Source: SCTM01 sp965279655
GTDB lineage: Bacteria > Pseudomonadota > Alphaproteobacteria > Rhodospirillales > Rhodospirillaceae
NCBI GenBank assembly: GCA_965279655.1
Contig: OZ257255.1
Span: forward strand, 3,472,001 to 3,536,000
Length of the DNA stretch: 64,000 bases
Direction of reading: 5' to 3'
Positions within the stretch are counted from its first letter, which is position 1, and every line of letters begins with the position of its first letter. Below are positions 16,780 to 25,762 of the stretch, one piece after another. A program made the translations under genes and the position numbers. The notes beneath the pieces were generated by a model, which was not told the origin of the DNA, ran no database searches, and saw only the letters and a program-made list of their open reading frames with translations.

Positions 16780-18351
16780 TCAGCGCAGCATGAATTCGGG
16801 CGCGGTCGCGAGCGCCGTGATGAACTGCTGACCGAGAGCGACATCATACGACCTGCCGTCATAGTCGTAGATGTTCTTCAGGTAGGCCATGTGCTTCGTC
16901 AGCGCGTTCATGGCCTCATTGCTCAACGCGTAGCCGATCAACCGCTCCACCCAGAACTCCGCCATCAGCATCGGTGAGTTCACGATGTTCCGCGGCATCT
17001 GGTCGAAATAAGCCACTTCGAAGCTGACATTGTAGGCGACGTAGTTGAGGTTCAACCAATTGCCGATATTGGTGGCGGTATTGAGCCAGAACTCGTCGTT
17101 ATCGGGCCGCCCGTCGGGCGTGGGCCATCCAAACGGCGCGTCGTACACCGTGTTGAAGACATAGCGCCAATGCGGACTTGGCTTCACCTTCGCATCGAGG
17201 GCGCGGCCGAGGGCAATGACGACTTCATGCGGACGGCGCACCTTGGACGGCGCCAACGTGCTGACCTCGGACCCATCCTGAAGGATCGCGCGCAGCACCT
17301 GCTTGATCTGGTCCGGACGCGTGCTGTTCTCGTTCCACGCTTTCACCGCGCGTTCGAGCACGGCGGGCGGCGCGGCGGAACCGAAAATGCGCTTCACGAT
17401 CTTGCCGCACACGAACGGCGCGGTAGCGGGATGCTCCGCCACAAGATCGAGCACTTTCTGACCCTGGTCGATGCCGCGCAGCGCGGAGAGGTCGAACCCC
17501 AGGCATGCGCCGGCCTGGGTGTTGTGCTGATACGCGTTGAACGTGAACTCGCCGGTGCTGGGAAGTTGACCGGCGGACCCGCCGCCATATTGCCCCTGAC
17601 TCACTGTCCATCCGGAGAGCGCGCGCGAAGCTTGGATGATGTCATCGTCGGTGAATCCGGCGACAGCGTCACTCGCACCGCGCTTCCCGAGATAGGCGGC
17701 GCGGCCCATGGTGTGCAACTCCAGGAGTTCGCGCGCGTAGTTCTCGTTGGGATGGATCGCATCGCTGTCGGCGTTGTCGAGATACTTCAGCATCGTGGTC
17801 GACGTCGCGACCGCCTCGAGCATGGTGCGGAAATTTCCGAAGACATTGGGGCGGATGACGTCCCGGTCGTAGACGATCAGCGCGTTGGCGCCCTGAACGT
17901 CCTTCGCGCTCGAGACGCTGAAGTGATTCAGCCAGAAGTCGGTCATGACCTCGCGCAGCTGATAGCGGCTGTGAGCGTTGCGGATGTAAACCGACGAAGC
18001 AACCTCGTCCAACGGACGGAGCTGTTCGGCACCCGACATCTTCCAGAACTCGTCCTTCGTGGCGGTCCACAGGCGCGCAGCGGACTTATCGAGCCATTGC
18101 AGGGGACGCATCTCGTTGACCGCGGGCCACTTGAGGCCCATGGCGTCGTAGGCGTCGTATTGGATGTAGAGGGTTTGCTGTTTGAGATACTGCGCCAGCG
18201 CGTCGTCGTCGCCGACGGGCGGGCTCAACTGGTCATCGACCCAGGCGTTGAAGCCGCCCATGCGCCGCACGGTTTCGACGTCGCTGGAGCGCGCGCCGAA
18301 GGTCGTGCGATTGAGCGCGATACGCTCGGGAGATGGCCGGTCCGGCAACAT
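16780..18351 (-). CDS. DUF1800 protein
   Basis: 523 residues from the ATG at 18351; a TTG at 18429 or 18387 would lengthen it. The opening PSPERIALNRTTFGARSSDVE is the classic DUF1800 N-terminus. Later blocks are also typical: AHSRYQLREVMTDFWLNHFSVS, ENYARELLELHTMGR, DDDIIQASRALSGWTV, FVCGKIVKRIFGSAAPP and KVRRPHEVVIALGRAL. No signal peptide is evident at this start, although partners are usually exported together. It is the first gene of the DUF1800-DUF1501 pair. The molecular function is unknown. The promoter probably lies in the A+T-rich stretch near 18470-18500. Confidence 0.9.
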   Translation of the reverse strand: MLPDRPSPERIALNRTTFGARSSDVETVRRMGGFNAWVDDQLSPPVGDDDALAQYLKQQTLYIQYDAYDAMGLKWPAVNEMRPLQWLDKSAARLWTATKDEFWKMSGAEQLRPLDEVASSVYIRNAHSRYQLREVMTDFWLNHFSVSSAKDVQGANALIVYDRDVIRPNVFGNFRTMLEAVATSTTMLKYLDNADSDAIHPNENYARELLELHTMGRAAYLGKRGASDAVAGFTDDDIIQASRALSGWTVSQGQYGGGSAGQLPSTGEFTFNAYQHNTQAGACLGFDLSALRGIDQGQKVLDLVAEHPATAPFVCGKIVKRIFGSAAPPAVLERAVKAWNENSTRPDQIKQVLRAILQDGSEVSTLAPSKVRRPHEVVIALGRALDAKVKPSPHWRYVFNTVYDAPFGWPTPDGRPDNDEFWLNTATNIGNWLNLNYVAYNVSFEVAYFDQMPRNIVNSPMLMAEFWVERLIGYALSNEAMNALTKHMAYLKNIYDYDGRSYDVALGQQFITALATAPEFMLR

Positions 18352-18477
18352 CGCAGGCGCGCCCGTCCCCTCAATCAAGGCAGCCTTAAACTTAACACTC
18401 CAACGAGCGGGCGGCCGCGCTCGTTGCAATTTTTACGAGAACACCCATTGTGCGATGTGTTCGAGATTTACCGAAGA

Positions 18478-18490
18478 TATATTTAAAACA
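18478..18490 (+). promoter_or_regulatory. A+T-rich promoter element, copy 2
   Basis: TATATTTAAAACA, the exact inverted counterpart of 15425-15437. The two copies bracket the DUF1800-DUF1501 operon. This one lies about 130 bases upstream of the DUF1800 start and just after the end of the cyclic-nucleotide-binding gene. It may hold the operon's promoter. Confidence 0.3.
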
Positions 18491-18517
18491 ATTGGTTAAA
18501 AGGTTTCGACCCCACAA

Positions 18518-19036
18518 CTATTGCGAGGGAGATTCTTCAGGCGTTGGGGCGTCGGAAATCTTCTCGCCGCCAAGGGCGCCGGACTTCAGTTCCGTGACCA
18601 GCTTCTCCACCATCGCGTTCTTGGCGACGTAGCGCTCGTTCACGCGGGTCAGGTTGCTGATGAGGATGTCGAGCAGCGCCTTCACGAACGGGTCGCAGGC
18701 TTGGATCTTCTGCCGCATCATGGCCTTGGAGATCCGCACCACCACGGTCGGCTCCAGCGCCATCATGGTCGCGCCGCGCGGTTCGCCGGTGATCGCCGCC
18801 ATCTCCCCGAACATGGCGCCCTTGTCCATGATCGCGAGGCGGATTCGCTTCCCGCTTTCGTCATTCTTGAACGCGCCGACCCGGCCCGACTGAACCACAT
18901 AGGCGTCCGTGGAGGAATCGCCTTCGTGGAAGATAACCTTGTCCTTGTCGTAGACGAGGCGCACGAGCAACTCTCCGCGCTTGGCGCGGATCGTGGCCTC
19001 TTCCTGCTCCCTGGCGGACGTGGTCGGATCGTTCAT
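18518..19036 (-). CDS. Cyclic-nucleotide-binding domain protein
   Basis: 172 residues from the ATG at 19036 (AGGGGA upstream); upstream in-frame starts would run into the divergent gene. The cNMP-binding beta-roll spans about residues 25-130: VIFHEGDSSTDAYVVQSGRVGAF, then GAMFGEMAAITGEPRGATMMALEPTVVVRI. The GEMA...PRGATMMA stretch is the phosphate-binding cassette, with Glu and Arg in the expected places. The C-terminal helices have no DNA-binding helix-turn-helix, so this is not a CRP/FNR regulator. It may be a stand-alone sensor acting on a partner protein. It is divergent from the solute-binding protein gene. Confidence 0.85.
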   Translation of the reverse strand: MNDPTTSAREQEEATIRAKRGELLVRLVYDKDKVIFHEGDSSTDAYVVQSGRVGAFKNDESGKRIRLAIMDKGAMFGEMAAITGEPRGATMMALEPTVVVRISKAMMRQKIQACDPFVKALLDILISNLTRVNERYVAKNAMVEKLVTELKSGALGGEKISDAPTPEESPSQ

Positions 19037-19112
19037 CCGTGTTCCCCTGCGAGCGAGCTTATAAGGCCGATGGCGCAGGCGAAAGGGCCGTTCCCGTGGT
19101 AAGGAAAACGGC

Positions 19113-20708
19113 ATGTCCCTTCGCGCGATTTCTCTTGGTTTAGCGATCCTTACCCTCCTGTCAGGGGCACCTGCCGACGCGCTGGAGACCTTGCGCCGCG
19201 GCAATATGGCGGAACCGGATACGCTCGATCCGCAGGCGTCCGCGTCCACATGGGAACACGCGATCCTGGCCGACTTGTTTCTCGGGCTCACGACCGAGAA
19301 CATGCACGGCGAGCCGATCCCCGGCGCGGCGGAACGATGGGATGTCAGCGCCGACGCGTTGACCTGGACCTTCCACCTGCGCCCGAACCTGAAATGGTCC
19401 GACGGCGCGCCGCTGACAGCGTCGGATGCGGTGTTCGGCTTTCGCCGCTTGTTCGATCCGAAGCAGGCGGCGAAGTATGCGTCGCTGTACTACATCATCA
19501 AAAATGCCGAGGGCGTGAACGCGGGCAAGATGCCGCTCGAAAAACTGGGCGTGCGCGCGGTCGACGACCGCACCGTCGAGATTACCCTCGAAGCCCCCGC
19601 ACCCTACCTGCCCGGCCTGTTGAGTTCGCCGCAAGCCTATCCGGTGCCGCAGCATGCCATCGCCAAACACGGCGAGGCCTGGACGCGCGACACGAACATG
19701 GTGTCCAGCGGCGCGTTCAAGCTGACGCTGTGGCGTCCGCACGATCAGGTGAGAGCAGTGAAGAACCCGCTGTTTTACGACGCGGCGAACGTACGCTTGG
19801 ATGAGGTCATCTACTATCCCATCGACGATGAAACGGTCGCGCTCACTCGCTTCCGCGCCCATGAAATCGACGGCAACTACGGCACGCGAGGATTTCCCAT
19901 CAACCAACTCGACTGGTTGAAGGCGAACATGCCGGGGGTCGCGCACATCACCACCGCGTTGGCACTGGAATACATGGTGCCGAATTTCCGGCGGCCGCCG
20001 TTCAACGATGCGCGCGTGCGGCGCGCGATCTCGCTCTGCGTCGACCGGGAGACCGTCGCCAACAAGGTGATGCGCGACGGACGCGTCCCGGCCCATGCAA
20101 TCGTACCACCGGGCACCGCCAACGCCCGCGCGACCGCAAGGCTGTCGTTCGCCGACTGGCCGATGGACAAGCGGCGCGCGGAAGCCAAGCGCCTGTTGGC
20201 GGATGCGGGCTTTACGGCGGACCGGCCCTTGACCTTCGAGTACGTGCACATGACCGGACATGACGCACGACGCTCGATCATCAGCGAGGTGGCGATGCTG
20301 AAGGACTGCGGCATCATCGCGCGCACGTTGGCCAACGAACCCAAGGTCCACTACGCCATGTTCCATCAGTTCGACTTCAGCTTCGCGAAAAGCGCCTGGC
20401 GGGCTGACTTCAACGACCCCCAGACTTTTCTGGGGTTGCTGGACTCCCGCGCCGGCGCGTTCAACTCCGGCGGCTACGTCAATCCGGCGTTCGATGCCCT
20501 ACTGGACCGTGCGAGAATTACTCTCGATCTCGGCAAGCGAGCGGAGCTTCTGGCGGAAGCCGAGCAGATCGCCCTGAACGACGATGCCTTCATCCCCGTG
20601 ATGTACATGGTGGCGAAAGAATTGTCGGCGCCGTACGTGAAAGGGTTTGCAGGAAACGTCACGGACATGCATCCCTCCCGCTGGATGTGGATCGAGGGCA
20701 GACCGTGA
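19113..20708 (+). CDS. Peptide ABC transporter solute-binding protein (OppA/SBP_5 family)
   Basis: 531 residues with AAGGAAAA before the ATG and a signal peptide to about residue 24 (PADALE). The SBP_5 signature is clear: TLDPQASASTWEHAILADLF, AERWDVSADALTWTFHLRPNLKWSDGAPLTASDAVFGF, TGHDARR and a C-terminal LNDDAFIPVMYMVAKELS. It would bind oligopeptides in the periplasm. No permease or ATPase gene is nearby. Its stop overlaps the start of a DUF885 peptidase gene by 4 bases (GTGA), so uptake and hydrolysis of peptides may be coupled; the transport channel must be encoded elsewhere. Confidence 0.92.
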   Translation: MSLRAISLGLAILTLLSGAPADALETLRRGNMAEPDTLDPQASASTWEHAILADLFLGLTTENMHGEPIPGAAERWDVSADALTWTFHLRPNLKWSDGAPLTASDAVFGFRRLFDPKQAAKYASLYYIIKNAEGVNAGKMPLEKLGVRAVDDRTVEITLEAPAPYLPGLLSSPQAYPVPQHAIAKHGEAWTRDTNMVSSGAFKLTLWRPHDQVRAVKNPLFYDAANVRLDEVIYYPIDDETVALTRFRAHEIDGNYGTRGFPINQLDWLKANMPGVAHITTALALEYMVPNFRRPPFNDARVRRAISLCVDRETVANKVMRDGRVPAHAIVPPGTANARATARLSFADWPMDKRRAEAKRLLADAGFTADRPLTFEYVHMTGHDARRSIISEVAMLKDCGIIARTLANEPKVHYAMFHQFDFSFAKSAWRADFNDPQTFLGLLDSRAGAFNSGGYVNPAFDALLDRARITLDLGKRAELLAEAEQIALNDDAFIPVMYMVAKELSAPYVKGFAGNVTDMHPSRWMWIEGRP

Positions 20709-22570
20709 GCGGGCGTTTTCATCGGCGGCAATTTCTGGCGGCGACGGCGGCCTGCGCGCTGCCCTTGGGCGGAGCCATTGCGCAGGGCCCGGACGCGGAG
20801 ACGGTGCGCCTGAACGGCTGGCTGGAGGAGCGCTACCAGTTCTGGCTCAATCGGAGCCCCATGACCCAGTCTTACCTGGGTTTGAAGACCAACCTCGAGA
20901 GATGGGACGAAGTCAGCGAGGCGCGCGAGTCCGAGGACCTGTCCTTGACTCAGGCCGAACTCGTCGAGGTCAAACGGCTGTTCAGCGCGTCGACGCTCAC
21001 ACCGCAAGGGCAGCTGAGCTATCGGCTCTACGTGGATCAATGCGAACGCCGCATCGCCCGTCACCGCTGGCGCTTCCACAGCTATCCGGTCAATCAGATG
21101 TTCGGATGGCAGCAGGAAATTCCAACTTTCCTGATGAATATCCATCGCGTTGCCGATCGCGATCAGGCGGAAGCCTATGTGGCACGGCTCGCCGGCATTC
21201 CCAGGCTGATCGATCAGGTGATTGAGCGCATGCGGGCGGGCGAGGCACGCGGTGTGCTTGCGCCGAAGTTCATCTATGCCAACGTTCTGCGCGATTGCCG
21301 CAATGTGATCGCCGGCGCGCCGTTTACCAACGCCAAGGCCAGCCCGCTGCTGGCCGACATCACGGGAAAGATCGGCAAGCTCGAAATTCCGGAGGCAGAA
21401 AAACGCAAGCTGCGCGCGGACGCTTTGCGGGCCCTGCGCGGTGCGGTCGGTCCGGCTTATCGGAAACTGATCGCGGCGGTGGAGGGACAGCAAACGCGCG
21501 CCGGCACCGAGGACGGCGTGTGGCACCTGCCGGACGGCGAGGCCTACTACGCATTCTGCCTGAAGGATCAGACCACGACGGACATGACGGCGGCGGAGAT
21601 CCACGCTTTCGGTCTCGAGGACGTGGCCCGCATCCGCGAGGAGATGGAGGCGATCAAGACACGCGTGAAATTCAAAGGCTCCCTGAAGGAGTTCTTTGAG
21701 TACATGCGCACCGATGCGCAGTTCTATTATCCGCAGACGGAGGAAGGCAAGGGCGCCTATCTGGCGGACGCGCAGGACATCCTGGATGCCATGCGGGCGC
21801 GCCTCGACGAGCTGTTCATCGCCAAGCCCAAGGCCGAACTCATCCTCAGAGCCGTGGAACCATTCCGCGAGCAGTCCGCCACCAGCGCCTTCTACGAAGC
21901 GCCCGGCGCTTTCGACGGCCGGCCGGGGGTGTTTTACGTCAACACCTTCGACATGCACGGCCAGCCCAAATACGAGATGGAATCGCTCGCCTATCACGAA
22001 GCGATCCCCGGTCATCACATGCAGATTTCCATCGCCCAGGAACTGCAGGACATGCCGAAGTTCCGCCGCTTCGGCGGCTTTACCGCCTATATCGAAGGCT
22101 GGGGCCTGTATTGCGAGCGTATGCCGAAGGAGATGGGCTTCTACAAGAATCCCTATTCAGACTTCGGACGCCTGACGAACGAGCTCTGGCGCGCTTGCCG
22201 GCTGGTGGTGGACACCGGGCTGCATGGTGCTGCGTGGAAATGGAGCCGCGAGCAGGCCATCTCCTACCTGGTGGACATGACACCCAACGCGGCAGTGGAC
22301 TGCGTCAATTCCGTTGAGCGCTACATCGTCATGCCGGGCCAGGCGACCACCTACAAGATCGGCATGACCAAAATCATGGAACTGCGCGAAGCAGCGCGGA
22401 AGTTCCTCGGTTCGAAGTTCAACCTGCGCGAATTCCATGACGTGGTGCTCGGCTCGGGCGCGCTGCCGCTGGATGTGCTGGCGGAGGTTGTGGCGACCTG
22501 GGTGATCCGGAAGCAGACCGCCGAGCGCCGGGGCGCCGAAAGCTCCGGTTCCGGCCGGACCCTGCGGTAG
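20705..22570 (+). CDS. DUF885 family metallopeptidase-like protein, exported
   Basis: 621 residues from the GTG at 20705, chosen because it overlaps the upstream stop by 4 bases; a GTG at 20687 is possible. The N-terminus FHRRQFLAATAACALPLGG looks like a Tat signal ending at AIAQ. The DUF885 hallmark YHEAIPGHHMQ is present at about two thirds of the length, followed by FTAYIEGWGLYCERMPKEMG, in which Glu and His residues would bind zinc. Family members with this motif resemble carboxypeptidases of the M32/M3 fold. It is translationally coupled to the peptide-binding protein gene. Substrate inferred as peptides, not shown. Confidence 0.85.
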   Translation: MSGRFHRRQFLAATAACALPLGGAIAQGPDAETVRLNGWLEERYQFWLNRSPMTQSYLGLKTNLERWDEVSEARESEDLSLTQAELVEVKRLFSASTLTPQGQLSYRLYVDQCERRIARHRWRFHSYPVNQMFGWQQEIPTFLMNIHRVADRDQAEAYVARLAGIPRLIDQVIERMRAGEARGVLAPKFIYANVLRDCRNVIAGAPFTNAKASPLLADITGKIGKLEIPEAEKRKLRADALRALRGAVGPAYRKLIAAVEGQQTRAGTEDGVWHLPDGEAYYAFCLKDQTTTDMTAAEIHAFGLEDVARIREEMEAIKTRVKFKGSLKEFFEYMRTDAQFYYPQTEEGKGAYLADAQDILDAMRARLDELFIAKPKAELILRAVEPFREQSATSAFYEAPGAFDGRPGVFYVNTFDMHGQPKYEMESLAYHEAIPGHHMQISIAQELQDMPKFRRFGGFTAYIEGWGLYCERMPKEMGFYKNPYSDFGRLTNELWRACRLVVDTGLHGAAWKWSREQAISYLVDMTPNAAVDCVNSVERYIVMPGQATTYKIGMTKIMELREAARKFLGSKFNLREFHDVVLGSGALPLDVLAEVVATWVIRKQTAERRGAESSGSGRTLR

Positions 22571-22700
22571 GTATCCAAACGGTAACGGCGCGCCGCGGCC
22601 TGTCCGCATCGTGAGAGCGCCGAAACGTCGCACCGGCCCGCGGGCGTGCCCGGGTGTATCCTCTGTCGCGCTATTTCCACAATCGGGGACGGGGACTCTC

Positions 22701-23228
22701 ATGCGATTCGCAATCAAGACACTCGTGATGATGGCTTTAGCTACGCCGGCCTTCGCGGCCGAGACCCACTGCAAGGGTAACGAAGCAAACCTGCGCATGG
22801 TCGAGGAGATGACCGAGGTTCTCTTCAACAAGCGCGACGAGAGCCAAGCATCGAAGTACTACGCGCCGGAGATCATCAGCCACAATGCCGACCGCGGCGG
22901 CGGGGAAACCCAGCGCGTACCGATCGCAAACATGCAGAAGATGTGGCGCGATTCGAAGGCGAACAGCCCCGACCGGAAACTGGTCAACGATCTGATCATC
23001 TGCGCGGACGACCTTGTCGTGGTGCGCGTTACGCTGTCGTCGACCATGACCAGCCCGATGGGGAATATTCCGGCCAATGGAAAGAAATACGTAACCACGG
23101 CAACCGACACCTATCGCCTGAAGGACGGAAAGGTGGTGGAACGCTGGGGCAATAACGACCAGATCACTATCTTGAAGCAGTTGGGTATCCTGGAGGCGTA
23201 TGCCAAACAGGAAGCCGCGAAGCCGTAA
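22701..23228 (+). CDS. Exported SnoaL-like (NTF2-fold) protein
   Basis: 175 residues with GGGGAC upstream and a signal peptide ending AFAAE. The mature protein has the NTF2/SnoaL layout: an N-terminal helix pair (NLRMVEEMTEVLFNKRDES), YYAPEIISHNADRGGG, then strands RVTLSSTMTSP, DTYRLKDGKVVERWGNNDQ. Cytoplasmic SnoaL relatives are cyclases or small-molecule-binding proteins; exported ones are mostly of unknown function. It precedes the FMN-binding protein by 7 bases and is probably in one operon with it. A second exported SnoaL-like protein lies at 56729-57334. Confidence 0.75.
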   Translation: MRFAIKTLVMMALATPAFAAETHCKGNEANLRMVEEMTEVLFNKRDESQASKYYAPEIISHNADRGGGETQRVPIANMQKMWRDSKANSPDRKLVNDLIICADDLVVVRVTLSSTMTSPMGNIPANGKKYVTTATDTYRLKDGKVVERWGNNDQITILKQLGILEAYAKQEAAKP

Positions 23229-23235
23229 GAGTCTG

Positions 23236-23802
23236 ATGAGTATGCGCGCGAAGGACACACAACGTCTGCCAATGCGGTCACGGCTTCTGCTCGTGCCCGC
23301 GCTTGCGGCTGCCGCGGTCGTGAAGCCGGCGCGCGCATACGACTTCCTGACCGTGGCCCAGGCGCGGGACCTCACGTTCCCGAAGGCCAAGTTTACGGAT
23401 ATGAAGTTCGACCTGACGGATGGCGAGATCCAGACCATCCAGCGCAACGCGCTCGATTCCGCGGTGTGGCGGCGACGCGTGCCGGTGTGGAAAGTCTCCA
23501 CCGGCGGCTGGTTCTTCCTCGACCAGTGCATCGGACGCGACGACGTGATCACGTTCAGCCTCGGCTTGAACAATGACGGTTCGATCAAGGGCGTGGAGGT
23601 GCTGGTCTGCCTCGGCGTCTACGATCAGATCCGCAAGCCCGAATGGATCGGCAAGTTCATCGGCTGCAAGCGTGGTGGAGCGGACCCGGCAGAGCGCGTC
23701 CCGGTCATCTCCGGCACGTCGCTGTCGTCACAGCATCTGATCGAGGCGGTGCGGCGCGTCCTGGTGATCCACCAGATCATGATCGCCCGCAAGATCGCCT
23801 AA
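23236..23802 (+). CDS. Exported FMN-binding domain protein
   Basis: 188 residues from the ATG at 23236. A signal peptide runs to about residue 31 (AAAAVVKPARAYD). The body follows the FMN_bind fold: DVITFSLGLNNDGSIKGVEVLV, IRKPEWIGKFIG, and near the end SGTSLSSQHLIEAVRRVL. In RnfG/NqrC/NosR-type proteins the flavinylation site reads S/D-G-A-S/T-x-S. Here it is SGTSLSS, with Ala replaced by Thr and Ser at the attachment position. If flavinylated by an ApbE enzyme it would carry electrons in the periplasm. No ApbE gene is in the window. Confidence 0.8.
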   Translation: MSMRAKDTQRLPMRSRLLLVPALAAAAVVKPARAYDFLTVAQARDLTFPKAKFTDMKFDLTDGEIQTIQRNALDSAVWRRRVPVWKVSTGGWFFLDQCIGRDDVITFSLGLNNDGSIKGVEVLVCLGVYDQIRKPEWIGKFIGCKRGGADPAERVPVISGTSLSSQHLIEAVRRVLVIHQIMIARKIA

Positions 23803-23809
23803 AGCAGCA

Positions 23810-25498
23810 CTACTTCGCCTTGGCGTAGCTATCGCGCAATCCGACGGTGCGGTTGAACACCGCGCGCGCGGCGTTGCTGTCGGGATCCTTGGTGAAGTAT
23901 CCGAGCCGCTCGAACTGGATCGCCTCGCCCACTTTCGCCGCACTCAGCGCCGGCTCGAGCTTGGCATCGGCGATGACTTCCAGCGACTGTGGATTGAGGT
24001 CGGCGACCACATCGCCGTCACTGCCCGGATCCGGGCGCGTGAACATCGGATTGTAGAGGCGCACTTCGCTCGACACCGCCTGCGATGCCGACACCCAGTG
24101 CAACGTCGCCTGCACCTTGCGGCCGTCCGGGGAATTTCCGCCGCGGCTGGCGGGGTCGTAGGTGCAGCGCAGCTCGACCACGTTGCCGGCGGCGTCCTTC
24201 ACGGCTTCGCGGCAGGTGATGAAGTAGGCGTAGCGCAGACGCACTTCCTTGCCCGGCGAAAGACGGAAGAACTTCTTCGGCGGGTTCTCCATGAAGTCGT
24301 CCTGCTCCACGTAGAGCTCGCGGGAGAACGGTACCTTGCGGGACCCGGCGGACGGGTCTTCCGGATTGTTGACGGCCTCGAGGTCCTCGACCTGACCCTC
24401 GGGATAGTTCTCAATCACGACCTTCAACGGGCGGAGTACCGCCATATAGCGGGACGCGGTCTTGTTGAGCAGCTCGCGCACGCAAGCATCGAACATCGCC
24501 GCGTCGACCACGCTGTTCGCGCGGGCGACCCCGACGCGCTTGATAAAATCCCGCAACGCCGGCGCAGGCACACCGCGGCGGCGAATGCCGGCGATGGTCG
24601 GCATGCGCGGATCGTCCCAACCCGTCACGTGCCCGTCGCGTACGAACTGGGTGAGGTGGCGCTTCGACAGAATTGTGTAGCTGATGTTCAACCGCGCGAA
24701 CTCGTACTGCTTCGGTTTGGACGGCACCGGCAGACTTTCCAGAAGCCACTCGTAGAGCGGCTTGTGGTCCTCGAATTCGAGCGTGCAGATCGAATGCGTG
24801 ATGTGCTCGATCGCATCCGACTGGCCGTGGGCGAAATCGTAGTTCGGATAGATGCACCAGGCCGTGCCGGTGCGTGGATGCGCCGTGTGGATGATGCGGT
24901 AGAGCACCGGGTCGCGCAGGTTGATGTTGCCCGAGGCCATGTCGATCTTGGCGCGCAGCACCCGCGCGCCGTTGGGGAATTCGCCTTTGCGCATGCGGCG
25001 GAACAGATCGAGGTTCTCTTCCACGGTGCGATCCCGAAAGGGACTGTTCTTCCCCGGCTCCGTCAGCGTGCCGCGGCTGGCGCGCATGTCATCGGCGTTC
25101 TGATCGTCGACATAGGCTTTGCCGGCGCCGATCAGATGTTCGGCCCACGCGTAGAGCTGCTCGAAGTAATCCGATGCGTGATGGAGGTGCGTGCCCCAAT
25201 CGAAGCCGAGCCAGCGCACGTCGCGCTCGATCGCGTCGATGTATTCCTGCTCCTCCTTCGCCGGATTGGTGTCGTCGAAACGCAGGTGACAGCGGCCGCC
25301 GAATTCCTGCGCGACGCCGAAGTTCAGGCAGATCGACTTGGCGTGGCCGATGTGGAGGTAGCCGTTCGGCTCCGGCGGGAAGCGGGTGACCACGGACTTG
25401 TGAACGCCAGCGTCTAGGTCCGCTTGGATGATGTCGCGGATGAAGTCCTTGCCGACATCGGCGGTAGCGGGATCGGCCGGAGCCGAGTCGACGGACAT
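23810..25498 (-). CDS. glnS: Glutaminyl-tRNA synthetase
   Basis: 562 residues, close to the E. coli GlnS length of 554. The start at 25498 is chosen for AAGGA six bases upstream. The class I signature PEPNGYLHIGHAKSICLN is near the N-terminus, FDDTNPAKEEQEY follows, and ILSKRHL stands for the KMSKS loop. The C-terminal half has the anticodon-binding beta-barrels (EPALSAAKVGEAIQFERLGYF). It charges tRNA-Gln directly, so this organism does not rely only on GatCAB transamidation for glutamine. It is convergent with the FMN-binding gene (7-base gap) and divergent from the response regulator. Confidence 0.97.
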   Translation of the reverse strand: MSVDSAPADPATADVGKDFIRDIIQADLDAGVHKSVVTRFPPEPNGYLHIGHAKSICLNFGVAQEFGGRCHLRFDDTNPAKEEQEYIDAIERDVRWLGFDWGTHLHHASDYFEQLYAWAEHLIGAGKAYVDDQNADDMRASRGTLTEPGKNSPFRDRTVEENLDLFRRMRKGEFPNGARVLRAKIDMASGNINLRDPVLYRIIHTAHPRTGTAWCIYPNYDFAHGQSDAIEHITHSICTLEFEDHKPLYEWLLESLPVPSKPKQYEFARLNISYTILSKRHLTQFVRDGHVTGWDDPRMPTIAGIRRRGVPAPALRDFIKRVGVARANSVVDAAMFDACVRELLNKTASRYMAVLRPLKVVIENYPEGQVEDLEAVNNPEDPSAGSRKVPFSRELYVEQDDFMENPPKKFFRLSPGKEVRLRYAYFITCREAVKDAAGNVVELRCTYDPASRGGNSPDGRKVQATLHWVSASQAVSSEVRLYNPMFTRPDPGSDGDVVADLNPQSLEVIADAKLEPALSAAKVGEAIQFERLGYFTKDPDSNAARAVFNRTVGLRDSYAKAK

Positions 25499-25603
25499 GA
25501 GCATTCCTTTGGGTACGTGCATGCGCGGCGGAAGCCACCGGCGGGGGCTTATGTGCCAAATCCTAGGGCCTACGCCAAGGCGGGCCCGAGTCGAGGCCAG
25601 GAA

Positions 25604-25656
25604 TAACAAATTCGTTGTTACCCGAACCCATTGCGCACGTTAGACTTCCGGGTAAC
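25604..25656. promoter_or_regulatory. Two nested inverted repeats between glnS and the response regulator
   Basis: TAACAA at 25604-25609 pairs with TTGTTA at 25615-25620, and GTTACCCG at 25617-25624 pairs with CGGGTAAC at 25649-25656. They occupy the 264-base divergent promoter region. The arms overlap at 25617-25620, so the two structures are alternatives. They may be operators or leader hairpins for glnS. Confidence 0.35.
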
Positions 25657-25762
25657 TGCGTCCAATCGCTTAAGTTTTGTTGTAGTACGGCTGGGCCGCA
25701 ACTGATGCGTGTAGAATACACCCAGCCGGAATTATGCGCCGTCGCGAGAAGGGGACGACCGC

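Noticed and set aside
20474..22018. 514-codon open frame antisense to the DUF885 peptidase gene
   Set aside because: No domain or ribosome site; the plus strand carries the HEAIPGHH motif and a coupled start.
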